64,000 nt of DNA from the NCBI GenBank assembly GCA_946894095.1, contig OX335642.1:29027021-29091020 (forward strand). The letters run 5' to 3'. Origin of the DNA: Incurvaria masculella. Its lineage: Eukaryota > Arthropoda > Insecta > Lepidoptera > Incurvariidae. Position 1 is the first letter of the stretch; every line of letters begins with the position of its first letter. Positions 1 to 12,700 of the stretch are shown piece after piece. The position numbers were made by a program, and so were the translations under genes. The notes under the pieces were generated by a model. That model was given only the letters and a program-made list of their open reading frames with translations. It did not search any database and had not been told where the DNA came from.

Positions 1-480
1 TGTGTAAATTTCACGTTTCTAGGTTCAATGGTTCTAGAGATTTCCCGTGTAATTTGAAAATTTGTTCATTTTTCCTCTTTTACCCCCTCAAGAGCTGAAA
101 TACCTTTTTCAGTAAGCATATTATTCTTAAAAAAACTACCTAAAGGTTTTACAGTCCTAGGTTGAACGGTTCCGGAGATTCCGTGTTGAATGCCAAATTG
201 TTGTATGGAAATGTGTACATTTTGGCCTCCTTTCTTAGTGAGCGTTTTAGTCGTTAAAGGATGTCACTCTGAAAATTTCAAGTTTCTTGGTTCAGTGGTT
301 ACGGAGATCTCAATGTGCGTCAGTGAATGAGTGAGTGGCTTTCGTGGATATAGATTACACAATGATCACTTCCTTGCTCGCGACTATTTAATCTGATCTA
401 GTGATAAAGGTACTTAATCAAAGACACGAATGCAAGTACGTGCAGGCAGGCATCCGTCACTCCTAAATACCTACTGAGAT
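1..480. repeat. Gene-free start of window with three spaced repeats
   Basis: No coding sequence seen. A short motif like ggttcaatggttctagagat recurs three times, near 22-42, 165-185 and 291-311, about 125-140 bases apart, each preceded by a tttca/tttc-type run. This looks like an old tandemly arranged dispersed repeat. The family is not identified. Confidence 0.4.
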
Positions 481-514
481 CTTCACCTACGGCGCTTGGG
501 AACCCGAGGTTCCA

Positions 515-614
515 AATTCAGTCGGGGCCGCCGCGCGCACACGCTCGCACGTCCACTACGTCCAGTCGATCAGTCGTTTCGAAAAGCGCACTTTCGCCGT
601 TTTTATTCGTAATA
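515..614 (+). promoter_or_regulatory. Probable core promoter of the THAP gene
   Basis: A CpG-rich stretch (about 525-600) precedes the THAP start codon. It holds an arthropod-type initiator TCAGTC at 570-575. If the A at 572 is +1, the 5' leader is 43 bases. No TATA box is visible at the expected distance. This is inferred from motif and position only. Confidence 0.4.
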
Positions 615-728
615 ATGTCTAATCATCATAAAATTAAATATAATAACTGTTGCGTGAACGGATGTCATAGTACAAGAAAGAATTCGAAGTTACCTTTCTT
701 TACGCTTCCGAAATATTCTGAAAGGAGA
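615..728 (+). CDS. First coding exon of a THAP-type zinc-finger protein
   Basis: The frame starts MSNHHKIKYNNCCVNGCHST and runs 38 residues to the donor aga|GTTTGT at 729, phase 0. It matches the N-terminal half of a THAP domain: the first zinc-ligand pair is C13 and C17, followed by the FFxLPK block at residues 28-33 and ERR at 36-38. THAP domains bind DNA through a C2CH zinc centre; the second C and the H would lie on the next exon. That exon was not recognised in the window, so the gene is partial here. It could be a host transcription factor or a P-element-related THAP gene; the initiator upstream favours a real gene start. The donor is weak. Confidence 0.6.
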
Positions 729-995
729 GTTTGTTTTTTTAGTTTAGGTTTATTGACGTTTTGCCTTTATGTAGGTAGGTATGTGGTATAGTGTTATGAG
801 GGGCCTATTGAATTGACACGTATTTAACTGGTATCAGCACAGTACTTTTTTATACATTATGTAGTATTTATCCATGTATTACAAGGAAAAACAACATAAA
901 TTGGTTTTGCCTAGTGAAACAATAATAGGCAATCATTCGTGGCAGCTCCAGGTACTTATTGACTATTCTCCTTTGCTGAATGTAGTTGGTTTTTA
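729..995. other. Presumed THAP intron sequence, nothing recognised
   Basis: AT-rich, T-run after the donor, no open frame or motif of note. Confidence 0.4.
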
Positions 996-1257
996 GGGTT
1001 CCGTACCCAAAGGGTGAAAACTGAACCCTATTACTAAGCCTCCGCTGTCCGTCCGTATCTCAGGAACCGTAATAGGTAGGCAGCTGAAATTTTCACAGAG
1101 TGTGTAATTATTTTGCCGCTAAAACAACAAATAGGTCAAATAATAAAATTATAAAAGTTAAAGGGTGGGATACAAAAAAAAAAGATTTTTGTTTGATCTT
1201 GTACGATGGTACGGAACCCTTCTTGTGCGAGCCCGACTCACACTTGGCCGGTTTTTG
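996..1257 (+). repeat. GGTTCCGTACC-type dispersed repeat, copy a
   Basis: Starts tttttagggttccgtaccc and ends with gcgagcccgactcacacttggccgg-like sequence before a T run. It is one of at least six copies in the window with the same order of blocks: GTTCCGTACC, a CCGT microsatellite, a gccgctaaaacaac-like block, then GTACGGAACCC near the end, so the outer blocks are inverted repeats of each other. I recognise this as a widespread lepidopteran interspersed repeat but will not assign a class. Confidence 0.75.
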
Positions 1258-1259
1258 CC

Positions 1260-1376
1260 ATACCAGGACCTTTCTTTCATGAGCACGGCGATATTGAACT
1301 GAATGGTAAACACGGACAATGTTTTATTACCGTTTCGACCACCTTTTTATCGAATGTGATATTATCAACCCGGCCA
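1260..1376 (-). mobile_element. SINE body fragment
   Basis: Carries the shared SINE body (ccaggacctt, gagcacgg, ttgaactg, aacacggacaa) in the minus orientation. It is truncated before the head and joins directly to the repeat on its left. Confidence 0.7.
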
Positions 1377-1680
1377 ATAACAACAATAACCCGGACAATA
1401 CCAAACAATACTGTTTGGCGGCGGCAGTGTGTGATAACCCTAGCGCAAGCCGCATTCGAGCGATATGGGGCGGGTGAGCGACGACGCGTTTCATCTCGCC
1501 GCCGCGCCGGCAATGAGCGACGTAATAAATACTTTATAGTAAGGACATTTAGGATGAAAATTGAAAAATTACTGTCGGGGAGTGCAACTTCTGTGCGTAG
1601 CACTATTAGTTATTCTGTGGTGCAGGTTAGGTCAGGCCCATCGATATAACATAAAACTGGAAGGAGGAGTCAATAAAAGG
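1377..1680. other. GC-rich stretch without recognised gene
   Basis: About 1420-1520 is rich in CG dinucleotides. Open frames on both strands here have no recognisable domain and look compositional. Confidence 0.35.
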
Positions 1681-1689
1681 TAGGTACTT

Positions 1690-1887
1690 ATATGTAGCAG
1701 CAAAAGAATTCCGTGCGGCGCGTACGGCTATTGAACAGCGTCGTGACAAAGCCACTAGGCTTCAAGAAATTAGCTATCATATTCAGAGTGAGCAGACTGA
1801 CTTTAAGGCTGCGTATGAAGCTAGACAAATTCCCGATTTCCCCCCCACCGCTCCGCTAGACGCCGAAGCGGCAGTGGCGCCGTGAAT
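1690..1887 (+). other. Coding-like stretch, possible exon or element remnant
   Basis: One plus frame is open from about 1690 to a TGA at 1885-1887 and reads like real protein (AAKEFRAARTAIEQRRDKAT, then LQEISYHIQSEQTDFKAAYE), with a helical, charged composition. No initiator methionine. An acceptor-like AG lies at about 1699 (atgtag). It might be a terminal exon of the THAP gene or an element remnant. I do not recognise it. Confidence 0.25.
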
Positions 1888-2111
1888 CTTAGGACAAAAC
1901 TGAAATGAGATATTGTTAGAGCGACACCTATACGCCGTCGCGGGAACTTCGTGAAAGTTATATCGATCCCGCGGCAAGTCGTCAATGATCATACAACCAA
2001 TCACAAGGCTCGAGATCACCCGCCATATTATTCACATTGCTGCTAGAAAACAGCCACCATTTCGTGAGATCTCTACTTCATGAAAGGATTTACTATTTTC
2101 ACATCGATCGT

Positions 2112-2205
2112 CAGTAGCTCGTTGGTGTAGCGCGTGAGACGTCTTATCTACAGTTATTGTTCGATGGGGGTGTCGGTTCGAATCCTGTAGGTTACAAAAC
2201 TTTTT
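2112..2205 (+). tRNA. tRNA-like Pol III promoter sequence (pseudo-tRNA or SINE head)
   Basis: Contains an A-box-like TAGCTCGTTGG near 2118 and a perfect B box GGTTCGAATCC near 2177, followed within 15 bases by an eight-T run that could end Pol III transcription. The D, anticodon and T stems pair poorly, so it is not a good functional tRNA. A tRNA pseudogene or the head of a tRNA-derived SINE is more likely. Confidence 0.4.
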
Positions 2206-2752
2206 TTTCTGTTTTTTTACTTTTTATTGTTAATGGTGTATAGTATATAATTATAGCGTAGGTTATACTTAATTGATTTACACATATAAAAAAATATTAC
2301 ATAATAATAGGTTTTGGTAAAAGTTTTTACCTGAGAAACAATTTTAAAAAGTATAAACGTAAAATAAAACAAAACAATAAAAAGTAAAATAACACTTTTA
2401 AAAAGGATAAACGTGAGTCGATGGAGAAATAATTTCCATACAACGAGCGCGCAAAAAATTACGCCACGCGACTTACAACATTATATCGCCGTTCATAGCG
2501 CCCCGTAGCGCAGTGATGAAAACGGAGAAAAATCTAATTTTTTGTCTCCCAAATTGATAAGTAAACTGATAAAAAAAAGAATTATTTTTCAATAAACCTG
2601 ATGGTCGTTACGTCATTCTTCATTAGTAGTGAGAGCCGAAACAAAGGCCAAATTCCTCCCGCGGCACAAGTGAAGTAAATTTACTTTTTTGTACTAAGCA
2701 GGTACCTACGTCGCTTATTCCAAGGAATGTGACAAGTAGTGTCGACACTTTT
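2206..2752. other. AT-rich intergenic DNA
   Basis: Nothing recognised. Confidence 0.4.
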
Positions 2753-2815
2753 TTGGGTTCCGTACCCAAAGGGTGAAAACGGACGGCCGACTAAACCGGT
2801 TTTTGTATGGTTAGT
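2753..2815 (+). repeat. GGTTCCGTACC-type repeat, fragment b
   Basis: Has the first block (gggttccgtacccaaagggt) and then only a short end resembling ccggtttttgtatgg. The middle is deleted. Confidence 0.6.
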
Positions 2816-4860
2816 CCGGTGCTATTCTCGTACTAAGTTTTGACAGTGCTCTCTGAATACGACTGTAGAAAATTGGCGACGGAAAAGTAAATCAGTATTG
2901 CCAGACACTCCGCTTTCCGCGTTTTCCTAACCATTTTTGGCTTAGAGCATTTAGGACGGGAGACGCCAAAGCAGTGCTTTAGCATGCATTCGTTTCTGTA
3001 AATTCTAGTAGGGAGCGGGGAAGTAGGTCCACGCTCACTATGAAGGCTTTTCGCACACTCGTGTAAATCTCCGTTGCGTTGAAATGAGCGCACACTAAGA
3101 AATTGAACGAACACAGTAAGAATTCACAGATACATCGAAACCATAACGTTCGTTGCACACGGTCTCCCACCAAATTCTCGCGTAAACTCGCTAGGGACTT
3201 GACATGACGTGTACAGTTGTCGATAAAATAAACAGTAGACGTCGATAGTTATAATATATTTTTTATAATTTTTTCACATAGTTTTACTTTTTAGATTCAA
3301 GGAATACACATAATTTTAATTAAATAGTCTTCGGTAACACATATTCTGCAGCAGTCTTGATTGATAAAATCTAAGTTAATAATGACTATTGTTTTTTAAA
3401 ATGAAACATTTATTAATAACACACTTATCTGCATTCAATCGTCCTCCCCACCATTAGATTTCTTAAGTACCTGACTCTAGATAATTAGTCTTCGAATTAA
3501 TAATGTATTTACTAAAATATAATATATATATAATAAAATAATCGACAAGGATCCCTCACAAAGGCATCATCTTATTTATTACAGTCTTTCTTATTTCTAT
3601 TCACTTTAACATATATTAATATTACTTAAAAACATGTATTCATACCATAACGCCGCTTCCCCGGAGGTGTAATCAGAGATGATAGAGCGCCCTAAGGTTC
3701 GATCACAGCGTACTTCTTTAGACTTCTCTACAGACACATCTTTTCATACATTCTATACGATTAAGGCTGTGGTGAACTCATAGAAAATCTAAGATTTGAA
3801 AAATTCAAAAGATACATTCTTAGTCCATTGGCCAAAGCACAACTTTGCACGAAGACTGCCATTAAAATAGCCCAATCGTCTTCCGGGCCCTAACGTTTTC
3901 CAATCCTTAAACGTTGTCAGATTTTAATATATTTTTTATGTTTTTTTTAATATCGGTATTTTTAAGTAAAACTAAATCGGAAATGAACGTAAAAAGGACA
4001 ACTTTTTCCATTATTTATTAGCCAATATTTTCCAATTTAAAAGGTATATGAAAAAATAAAAAATATTTTTCATATACCTTTACAAAAATACCTATACCTA
4101 ATATACCTAATAATATATACCTAATAAAAATAAAACATACAGACGTGGATTTCTACAATATATTTCAGAAAACAAAATTTCAAAAACCTATTAAAATATT
4201 AACAGTCGTATTCAGAGAGAAGCTGTCAAAACTTAGACGATGTTCGCATTTTATTCCACTAATAAAAGAATAAGCTAGGTAGCATTGAGAAAATAAGAAT
4301 TGATAAATTGTCTCTAATAAATCGTCAATCTCCCGAAATCTATATTTGGTGAACATCACTATTCACCCACTCCATATTGTCTATGGTCAGGAGCAGCAGG
4401 CTATCGGGCCGACTAGTCCAGTGCAGCATAGCAATGAGTCAACGAGTGCGCAGATCGATCTACCAATCGGTTGGTAGGCAAATGGTTGATATCGAACAGG
4501 TTTTATTGTGTTTTACACATGGAGGTGGTTTTACACTTAATTACATTACTTTGAGACTCAAAAATACTTACTGGTGAAAGGTCACATTGTCTTTTTGTAT
4601 ACTTAATGTTCCTGATCTATTTTTGAACCGAAACACACTACAACTCGGCATTTTTGTCGGAAGCATTTCGCGCACGCAAGGTGGATCGAGTCTAGTAAAA
4701 TGTACGGAGAAACTAGTTTTATATAAAACGTATGCCCGCCGAGCCTATGCTTTTGGCAGAGGGGTTAGCCCACCGATGGCGTCTCCCGTCCTAAATGCTC
4801 TAAGATTTTTGGTAATGGATCCGCATTATTGACATTCCGCATTTTTTCAACTCGGTTAAA
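2816..4860. repeat. Decayed repeat region with inverted fragments
   Basis: No gene seen. Segments of 2820-2980 recur inverted further on: 2832-2870 matches about 4201-4240 (tcgtattcagagag), and 2932-2972 matches about 4777-4820 (gtctcccgtcctaaatgctc). The rest is AT-rich, with a local hairpin around 4040-4085 (aaaggtatatgaaaaa and its inverse). Confidence 0.4.
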
Positions 4861-6270
4861 TAAACAAAGATGTATTCATGATTTTCAATTCCTAGGGGCG
4901 CTTGCTTTTCTTAGGAGCCGAGAAACGCGGGGATTTCACCGACGCTTGTTTTTTTAGGAGCAAAAAATCATAACTTAGTATGAGATTTGCACCGGAATAA
5001 CCATACAAAAACCGGTATAGTCCGACCTTAAAACGCGTATTAAAGTTAGTCCACCCACTCTGATTACTGCTGACAGTGTTTGTTAACACATTCTCCACTT
5101 TTTCTATCTCGCTATCTGGCAACAACGGTCACAATGACAGATTCTCAGTTTCTCTTTGGTCTGTGTCAGACCATAGATGATAGAATATTACGTGTGTCAG
5201 ACATAGATAATATAATATTACTGCGTGTGTCAGACATCGATGGGTCAGATTTAAAATTCGAGCGGAAAAGTTTTGTTTTTGTCTGAAAAAAGTTGAAGGG
5301 AATCCATCAATCAATCAATTGATCTAGTTGTAAAATGATTGACAAGAAGAAAAAGTTTCAAAAGAAGAATATTTCTAAAACTAGAAACAGATGCCGGTAT
5401 AGTGCACGAGTGGACGCGCTTTGAAAAGGCGGTAATGCAAAATGCAACCAAAATATTAAAATTTCCCACTGATCTAGCTATGCTGTGAAAACTCCATTCA
5501 TTATGTTTTCGTGGGGAGCAAATCCATTGGACCAAACATAGGCAGTTACAATTATTTTCCTCTTTATCTCAACACATTGATGTGAATGAAGTACTGAATG
5601 ACTATAAAGTAAAAATCAGTCCTTGAGTGGACCATGTTGTTTTAACTTGGTATTCGTACAGATTAAATCAGTTAGGTATAAATACTGTTCGATATCTCTA
5701 TCAGACTAATGAATGTCATGAAACCATGTAAACAACTACAATGGGACACATACATAATACACTGAACTGAACACTGTCCATTTCAATGCAATAGAATTCA
5801 ATTGAAAAGTACTTACTCATCCAGAACAACATTAAATAGCTACTAAATTACACTATGTTTGGCATGTACCTTTTACCTATCTGAGAACCTAACCTTGCAC
5901 AATATTATCACTGCAGAAAATGTCATTCCATCTGTGCCTCCATTTTGTTCTTGTTTATGTAACAAAATGATGGCTTAGCCATCCATGTCCAGTTATTTAC
6001 ATAAAACGTTCCCACGTTCTTACGGAACATTAGATATTTTTTATACTAAATGAATGAACCAATTTTTATGGAAATTCTAACTTTTTATTTAGAGGATATT
6101 CAGAAAAATTTTTTTAAATCATTATGTTTATTTCAATCCCAATAATGATTTACCAAATTTAATGTACTGGCAACGGCCACACCCTGTATGATTGCGCTGT
6201 GTGGGTTTCGGTACGTAAAAATAATAGAAAAAAAAATCCCCTGCATTTTGTAGGAGCCGACAAAGGGATT
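4861..6270. other. Gene-free stretch
   Basis: AT-rich, no domain-bearing frame. Holds the short tandem repeat listed separately. Confidence 0.4.
5163..5250 (+). repeat. Short tandem repeat, about 30 bp unit
   Basis: Three imperfect units begin tgtgtcagac(c)atagat and continue to a taatatta-like end: about 5163, 5193 and 5226, the last partial. Confidence 0.5.
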
Positions 6271-6271
6271 T

Positions 6272-6511
6272 TTTGTTTGTGGTTTGGATTCCACGTTGAT
6301 CTGTAGGCTTAATCCCATCCAGGTTGATACCATCGCATTGCATTAATGATAATCGAAGCGGCCATGAAAAATGTTCATGTTTTCCATCCAGTTCAATAGC
6401 TGTGCAATAAAAGGAAAGTCCCGGCATGGCGCCTAGTTCCCATGTGGTGTGATGGACTGATTTCATGTCAGGAGGTGTGGTATAAGCGTCCATGTTGTCA
6501 CATAAAAAAAC
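6272..6511 (+). mobile_element. SINE copy, degenerate
   Basis: Shared SINE body in plus orientation, ending in gtcacataaaaaaac. The usual head is not recognisable. Confidence 0.65.
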
Positions 6512-6701
6512 AACTGTTAGATAAAGTAATATTATTGACATAATGAAGCATATGAAATATAATTATGCATATGCTTCTTTGTCATTATACTGGTTTAATG
6601 AGTAGCCATGTTGCCATAAGTTTAATTATTCCGTAGTCTTTTGTATTTCAAGTTCTTTTCATTTCAGTTCTTATTTGACGTAAGAGGTGCACTTCGGAGC
6701 C

Positions 6702-6797
6702 ATGGAGGCAGTGGTGAGGCCCCTTCCAGCATCTGTGAGGTCGCTCTTGCAGTCTTCTTGTCATATCAACAGCATCCACAAAGCTGTCGAGGAGCTG
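6702..6797 (+). CDS. MLH3: MLH3 exon 1
   Basis: Starts MEAVVRPLPASVRSLL and ends at the catalytic EEL, phase 0, donor ctg|GTAAGA. The ATG is the first in frame and sits at the expected distance from motif I. A tttcatttcag tract just upstream (about 6667) suggests a separate 5' UTR exon. Confidence 0.9.
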
Positions 6798-9700
6798 GTA
6801 AGACAATATGGATGTTAAGTTCTTGACAAAAAAGTTATATAAGGCTAATATCGACTCCCATGCATGAAGGTATATACGAGTATATGCTCGTATGTCACTT
6901 CGCCACCCAATACCTTGAACATATTTACGTGTAATAGTACAACTGAATTTATTTGAAAGGATACAAATGTATTCACTATGTTAACAATTTTTTTTAAACA
7001 ATTTAAACCATGTTTTTTTTCTATTTAGATAGGTTTTTTTAATTCTATTTGGAATGTTTGGCATGTTTCATAATAATTTCATTATTACAAATTTAAATTT
7101 TCATCAATTTCCAACTGTAAGGTCATACATTTACATTTAGCAAAATTTCTAGATAACAGTTCTTTTAGAATAATTTTTTCATGGTATTTCAAGGAATGAA
7201 TTAGGTTTTTTTTTTTTATGTGACTGGACATGGATGGCTAATACCACAAGTTCTGTCATGGTATTAGCCCAACACACCACATGGGAACTAGGTGCCATGC
7301 CAGGACCTTCCTTATATTGCACGGCTACATTGAACTGGATGGAAAACACGGACAATTTTCATTGCCCGGGCGGGATAAACCCTACCACCTAGTAAGTAAG
7401 GAAGGGGACCTACAGCTTAACGTGGAATCCGAACCACGGCCAGCCTTTCTCAACGGTCGAATGGTCACCCATCCAAGACCAGACCGGACCCAGCGTTGCT
7501 TAACTTCGGAGAGCGATCGCCGAAGTGTCGCGCCACTGGGCTACCGAGGCTGACTAAACATAAGTCGGACGGTATCATAAGTCATAAATATTTCTTTTGA
7601 ACATGCTAAAATTCATGTTAAAAATATGTACTATGTACAGCAGGCAAATATTTAATGCCGCTCGTTTGCTAGGCTTGCGCACGTAGTCAAGCTAAGTGTA
7701 CAATTTTAAATGTTTAACAATTATGGTATTCATGCACATAATCACGAGTACACATGTATAATCAACCATAAAGCACAATAGAATCAACACATTATTTAAG
7801 AAAAAACAAATAACTCATTTAAGAAAAGAGGAGAACCCACTCTCCGCGATACATTTGCATGCTGGTTCATTTCCAGCCTTGCAGTATGCTTATAAAGTAA
7901 TTCTTTTTTTTTACAGCTTTCTTTCTTTAATAAATCTGTGCTTGCTACACGGTTGATTATACTCACATATCATATCCATTCAAATAAGCGGAGGACTTGC
8001 TTTGTCCTAAAATGTATAAAAAATTAATTTCAAGGATTTTTTAAATAACGTTTTTAAATATCTTTTTACAATTTTACAGAGTCATGAACGAATGTTTTAG
8101 ATGAATGCAAGGAAACCATTTTTTTATAAAGGAGAAAATCCACTTTGTATGGATGTTTGGTACTGATTCATTTTGTCCATCAAATCAATCCGAGTTGTCC
8201 TGTAATTCTCACTTAGACGAGTATTTTTTTTTATATTAGAACTAGAAAAATGTTACAGACTATGTTACTTCACAAACTAAACACTTCATAACTGTAGGTA
8301 CCGAAAGAATTATAATTAAAGCACAAGATCCACCACCTATTTCGTTGATTGTACAAGCACTCGCTACAAAGACAGAGCGGGGATTGCGGGGATGACGGCG
8401 GGGAAGGCGCGGGCGCAAACAAGCGGTTGCTAAGGTAACGAGGTAGCGTGGGGGGTAAGCCATCATTTTTCCCGCCCCGCACGCACACCGCGCTGACCTA
8501 AAATTCGGCTACTGCGCAGGTACATACAGCGGCATTAAAGTATTGGGCCTGCTGTACAGTATTATCTAATCCAAAAGATCAAGAACTGGGTCAAAAATAT
8601 ACAAGTATCATACAGCCATCATGATAATGTGTGCCTATTGAGTTTTGCAATGTGTATACTTGCAGGTTTACAACAGCCTGGACAGCAAAGCCACATCCAT
8701 CGCGGTACGGATCAACTGCTCCGACTTCTCGATTCAAGTTGTGGATAATGGGTCCGGTATCGGCAAACCTGACATGGCCGTTATCGGTACTAAGTTTATG
8801 ACCAGCAAATGTACAGATGTTCATGATATGAAAGTCGCATCGAGTCAGTATGGAATAGGAGGGCGTGCCTTGGCGAGTTTGATAGATATTTCAGCGTATG
8901 TTGGTATCACTTCACATCACAGGGACAATGATAAGACATTGTTGAAAATGTTTCGCAATGGTAAGGCAGAGGAGGTATTTGAGACAGTTCGAAGACCATC
9001 GAAAGGGACTACGGTATGTATGTGTTCTTTCTTTATTATAATACCCGCAAATGTATAACCCCATCCAAAATCCCCAGTTTTCCACAATGAAATAAGGCCT
9101 TAGAACTATGCATGGGTATAAGATTCAGTTTTACAGTACTGATTTGAAACAGGGCTAATGATGCCTTGGAAATCGAATAAAATGAAGGCATGTATTCAAT
9201 TGTCTAGTTTATAATTACATAGACACTGCTCAAATTGCAGGTGGAAATTAAAGGTCTACTGTATAATTTGAAAATACAAAGAAAAAACCTGAATGTATTA
9301 AAGGAACTGCAAGAAATAAAGAAATTCCTAGAGCATATGGCAATATTCCACATTGGAGTTTCATTTAGCCTGCGAGATGATGTTAGAAATTCTGTTGTCG
9401 TAAAACTACCGAAGTGTAAAGACATTTTTAAGGCGGTTGACTTAATCTATGCGCTGAACATATCTGAAAATTGGCAAGAGTTACAAATTGAGAAGAGTCC
9501 ATGTAAAGTTAAAGCGTACTTGGGGATACAGTGTAGAGATGATGATAATATTCAATTTATATATGTTAATGGCAGGCATCTTGCCAATTCTAAATTGCAT
9601 TCTATTATGAATTCAAACTTGTCTAATGTATTCACATCTGAAAATATTATTACCAGTAAGGTAAGTAAAATAAATAGTTTATTCAACTTTACGTCACAAT

Positions 9701-12700
9701 ATTTTAGTTTCTACTTGAATTATTAAATCACTAAATGGCAAAATCGTTTTTACCCAAAGCATGCAAGAGTCAAGGAAGATGATGAAATGAAAACAATATC
9801 CAACCCATTTTACATTCTTTTTATATCATGTCCTTGCAATGACTATGACATGACTGAAATAAACAATAAGGCTCTAATTGAATTTCACAATTGGAATGCA
9901 GTGACTAGTCTTTTAAAAACCTTGGTTAACGTCTTTACTGAGAGTTTGAAACAGAAAACTGCAACTAATGCAAATATACAAAAGCCTTCAATCGGTACAA
10001 AAGTAAAAAATATACAAGACAAAGTTGCAAACATTATTGAGAGTGTATTGAAGATTAATCCCAGAAAGTTGGACATACAAAATGGCATTAAAGGTAAGAT
10101 TACGGTAAATTATATTGTTACCCTGCACTTTTTTTAAGATTACAAATTGTCATAATGTATTTGACTATTTCAGGAAAACCAGCTAAGCGTTGCCACAAGA
10201 GACATAGTAACAAAACCTACAAAGCGGGAAATGCCTTTACAAATAATAAAAAGTATTCCACAATTAACAAACTAGCATTAGAAACTGCAAAACCAGTTTT
10301 AAAATCTGCCGGAAAACACACAGTATTAGAAGCTTATCCGAAAATAAATATGATAGAAGATCAAATACCAATAGAAAACAACATCAAGAAAAAAGACACA
10401 TCAAAGAGAAATAATAATAATAAACAAGTTGAAAAATCGGAAACCATCTTTGAAAAGAATCTGCTCATAAAATCAGAGAACTGTGAACAAAAACATAAAG
10501 TACCAGACAAAAGAAAACATGTGTATTTATCTAAAAAAAGAATCAATGAAGTATTCCAAGCAGTAAAAGGCAGTGTAAAAGAAAGATGTCGGAATATAGC
10601 CATGCATGCAGTTAATTTATTGAAAAAATATAAAAGGATTAAACATTCGCAGAAAGGACAGGTAACAGGTAAAATAATGGAATCAACACAAAGAAGATCT
10701 GGTAAAATTGTTATTCGAGAATTCATACCATTTCCTAAAAACACTAACCGGAAAGAATTTCTTAAAAAAGTTTTTCAAAAATATTTAAGACAACAGTCTT
10801 TAAATAATAATGAAATAAAATCAAGATATGATCTTGTTCAGACAATTATTGTGAATCAAAAGTCTAAAAATATGAATCGGCTGAGTTTAAGGAAAATAAT
10901 TGGGAAGAAATACATGGAAAAAAATAAAACAGGCAATAATATTCAGCCAATCCATAACCTTACCTTGTTGACATATGAAAGCCATTGTTACGACCAAAAT
11001 ATAACTACTAAAAATTGTCAATATTCTAATGAAAACAACACACGAAGAAAAACATCAAACCAGAATGTAACAGGCAAAAGCATGAATATAAAATTGAACT
11101 TGCCTGAATCTAGTGGTTATTTAGTACCATCAATAAAATCGACAGAAAACAATATTAATGTAACAGTTAATGCTAAACTACAAAAAACAGCCAGCATACC
11201 ACGTGTAAAGGAAACCACCAGTAAGATAGCTGATTGCTTTAAACAGCCAAGAGTTGAAGAAGATAAAACATATTTATTTAGACCGGTTGCACAGAAAAAC
11301 AATGAGGTATCAAGCACGGAACAATCGGTTTCTCTAGCAGAATCTATGGTCAAAGATGCAGTATACGACTTTGATGAAGAGCTTAACAAGAAAATTCAAC
11401 TAAGTCTTTCCCATCAAGATACTCCCCAAAAATATAACCATTATAAATATTTTGATCATGCGATGAGGAAAAATAGATGTATTAGAGATAATACAGAGGA
11501 ACACTCAGAAAATAAGGATTTACCAAAGATGAACAGCACATATAACGTAAAACAACATATTATAAAAAAACCTATTGATATTCATAACAGCGCCAATAAT
11601 GAATGCAGTAAAGACATAGTTGCAACACCAAATAACAATTCAATACCTGAATTGTTGTATATCAACTACACTAACGATCGGATGTCAAAAGAAAACGGAC
11701 ATAAAAAATATCAACAACAATATAATGAATCTGTTTCAAAATACCTAACCAAATATACCAATAACTGCTGTAATTTTGAAAACGAAATAGAAGTTCAAAA
11801 TCACAGAATTGAAGTTACTTTTGAATCCAGATCATATCCTCAAGTTGGAACCAATGAAAGTAGAAACAACTTTACCATTACCGAAGTAGTTGATCCTTTA
11901 AGTCTATGTCAGGCAGTAATGGAAAGTAGTGATATGTTTGAAACTAGATCTTTAGATTTTGAAAGATCAGGTTCTCATACAAAAGAAAATAGGAATGCCG
12001 TAAAAGTATATGACCATTGTAAGGTTCTGAACGAACAGGAAATTGTAGACATTCTGCCAAACGAACAAGTTTACCAGCAGTGTCACCAAAGTTTTGATGA
12101 CGTAATTACCAATCCTATTTGTCAAGATTTAAATAGGAAACATGAGGAAAATGTAAATTATTCTCCAGGTGCAAATGAAAATAACCAGAACTCAAATAGT
12201 CTAGACAGTCCAATCCTATACCATAAAACTGTGAGACAACACAATCTATCTGCAAAGAACAAAGGGGACATTTCAATCGGGACATCTCCTATCGAGAAAG
12301 GTTTGAACGCAAATATTTTTGAAGGCACAGATGCTAATGGAAACATATATTATTTGGACTTGAAAACAGGGATGACATTCAGACATGTTTTGGATAGAAT
12401 TGACACTGGTAACTTTAGCGTGAAAGGGAGGGCTAGTTTTGTTCCTAAAGGTACTATTCGACTTTTTTAACATGTTGGTCTAATCTTACTTGTGTGGTAT
12501 ATTGATTTTGGTTTTAAAAATATTTTCAGGATTTTCTCCCATATTTGTAAATAAAGTAAACATGCATGCTGTGGAGTTACCGTCACAGGAATATTTTTCA
12601 AAGGTGATACATTTTCTGCTGCTACAATTCCAAAATCTTTCCCTCTTTTTTGCTATTAAGGTGGCCCAACCCGCTCATCTCCCCATACAAAAGGGGAAAG

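Noticed and set aside
2112..2205. Functional tRNA gene
   Set aside because: B box is perfect but stems do not pair well; listed only as tRNA-like.
6128..6541. Minus open frame of 137 codons
   Set aside because: Lies wholly over a degenerate SINE; similar frames appear over other SINE copies.
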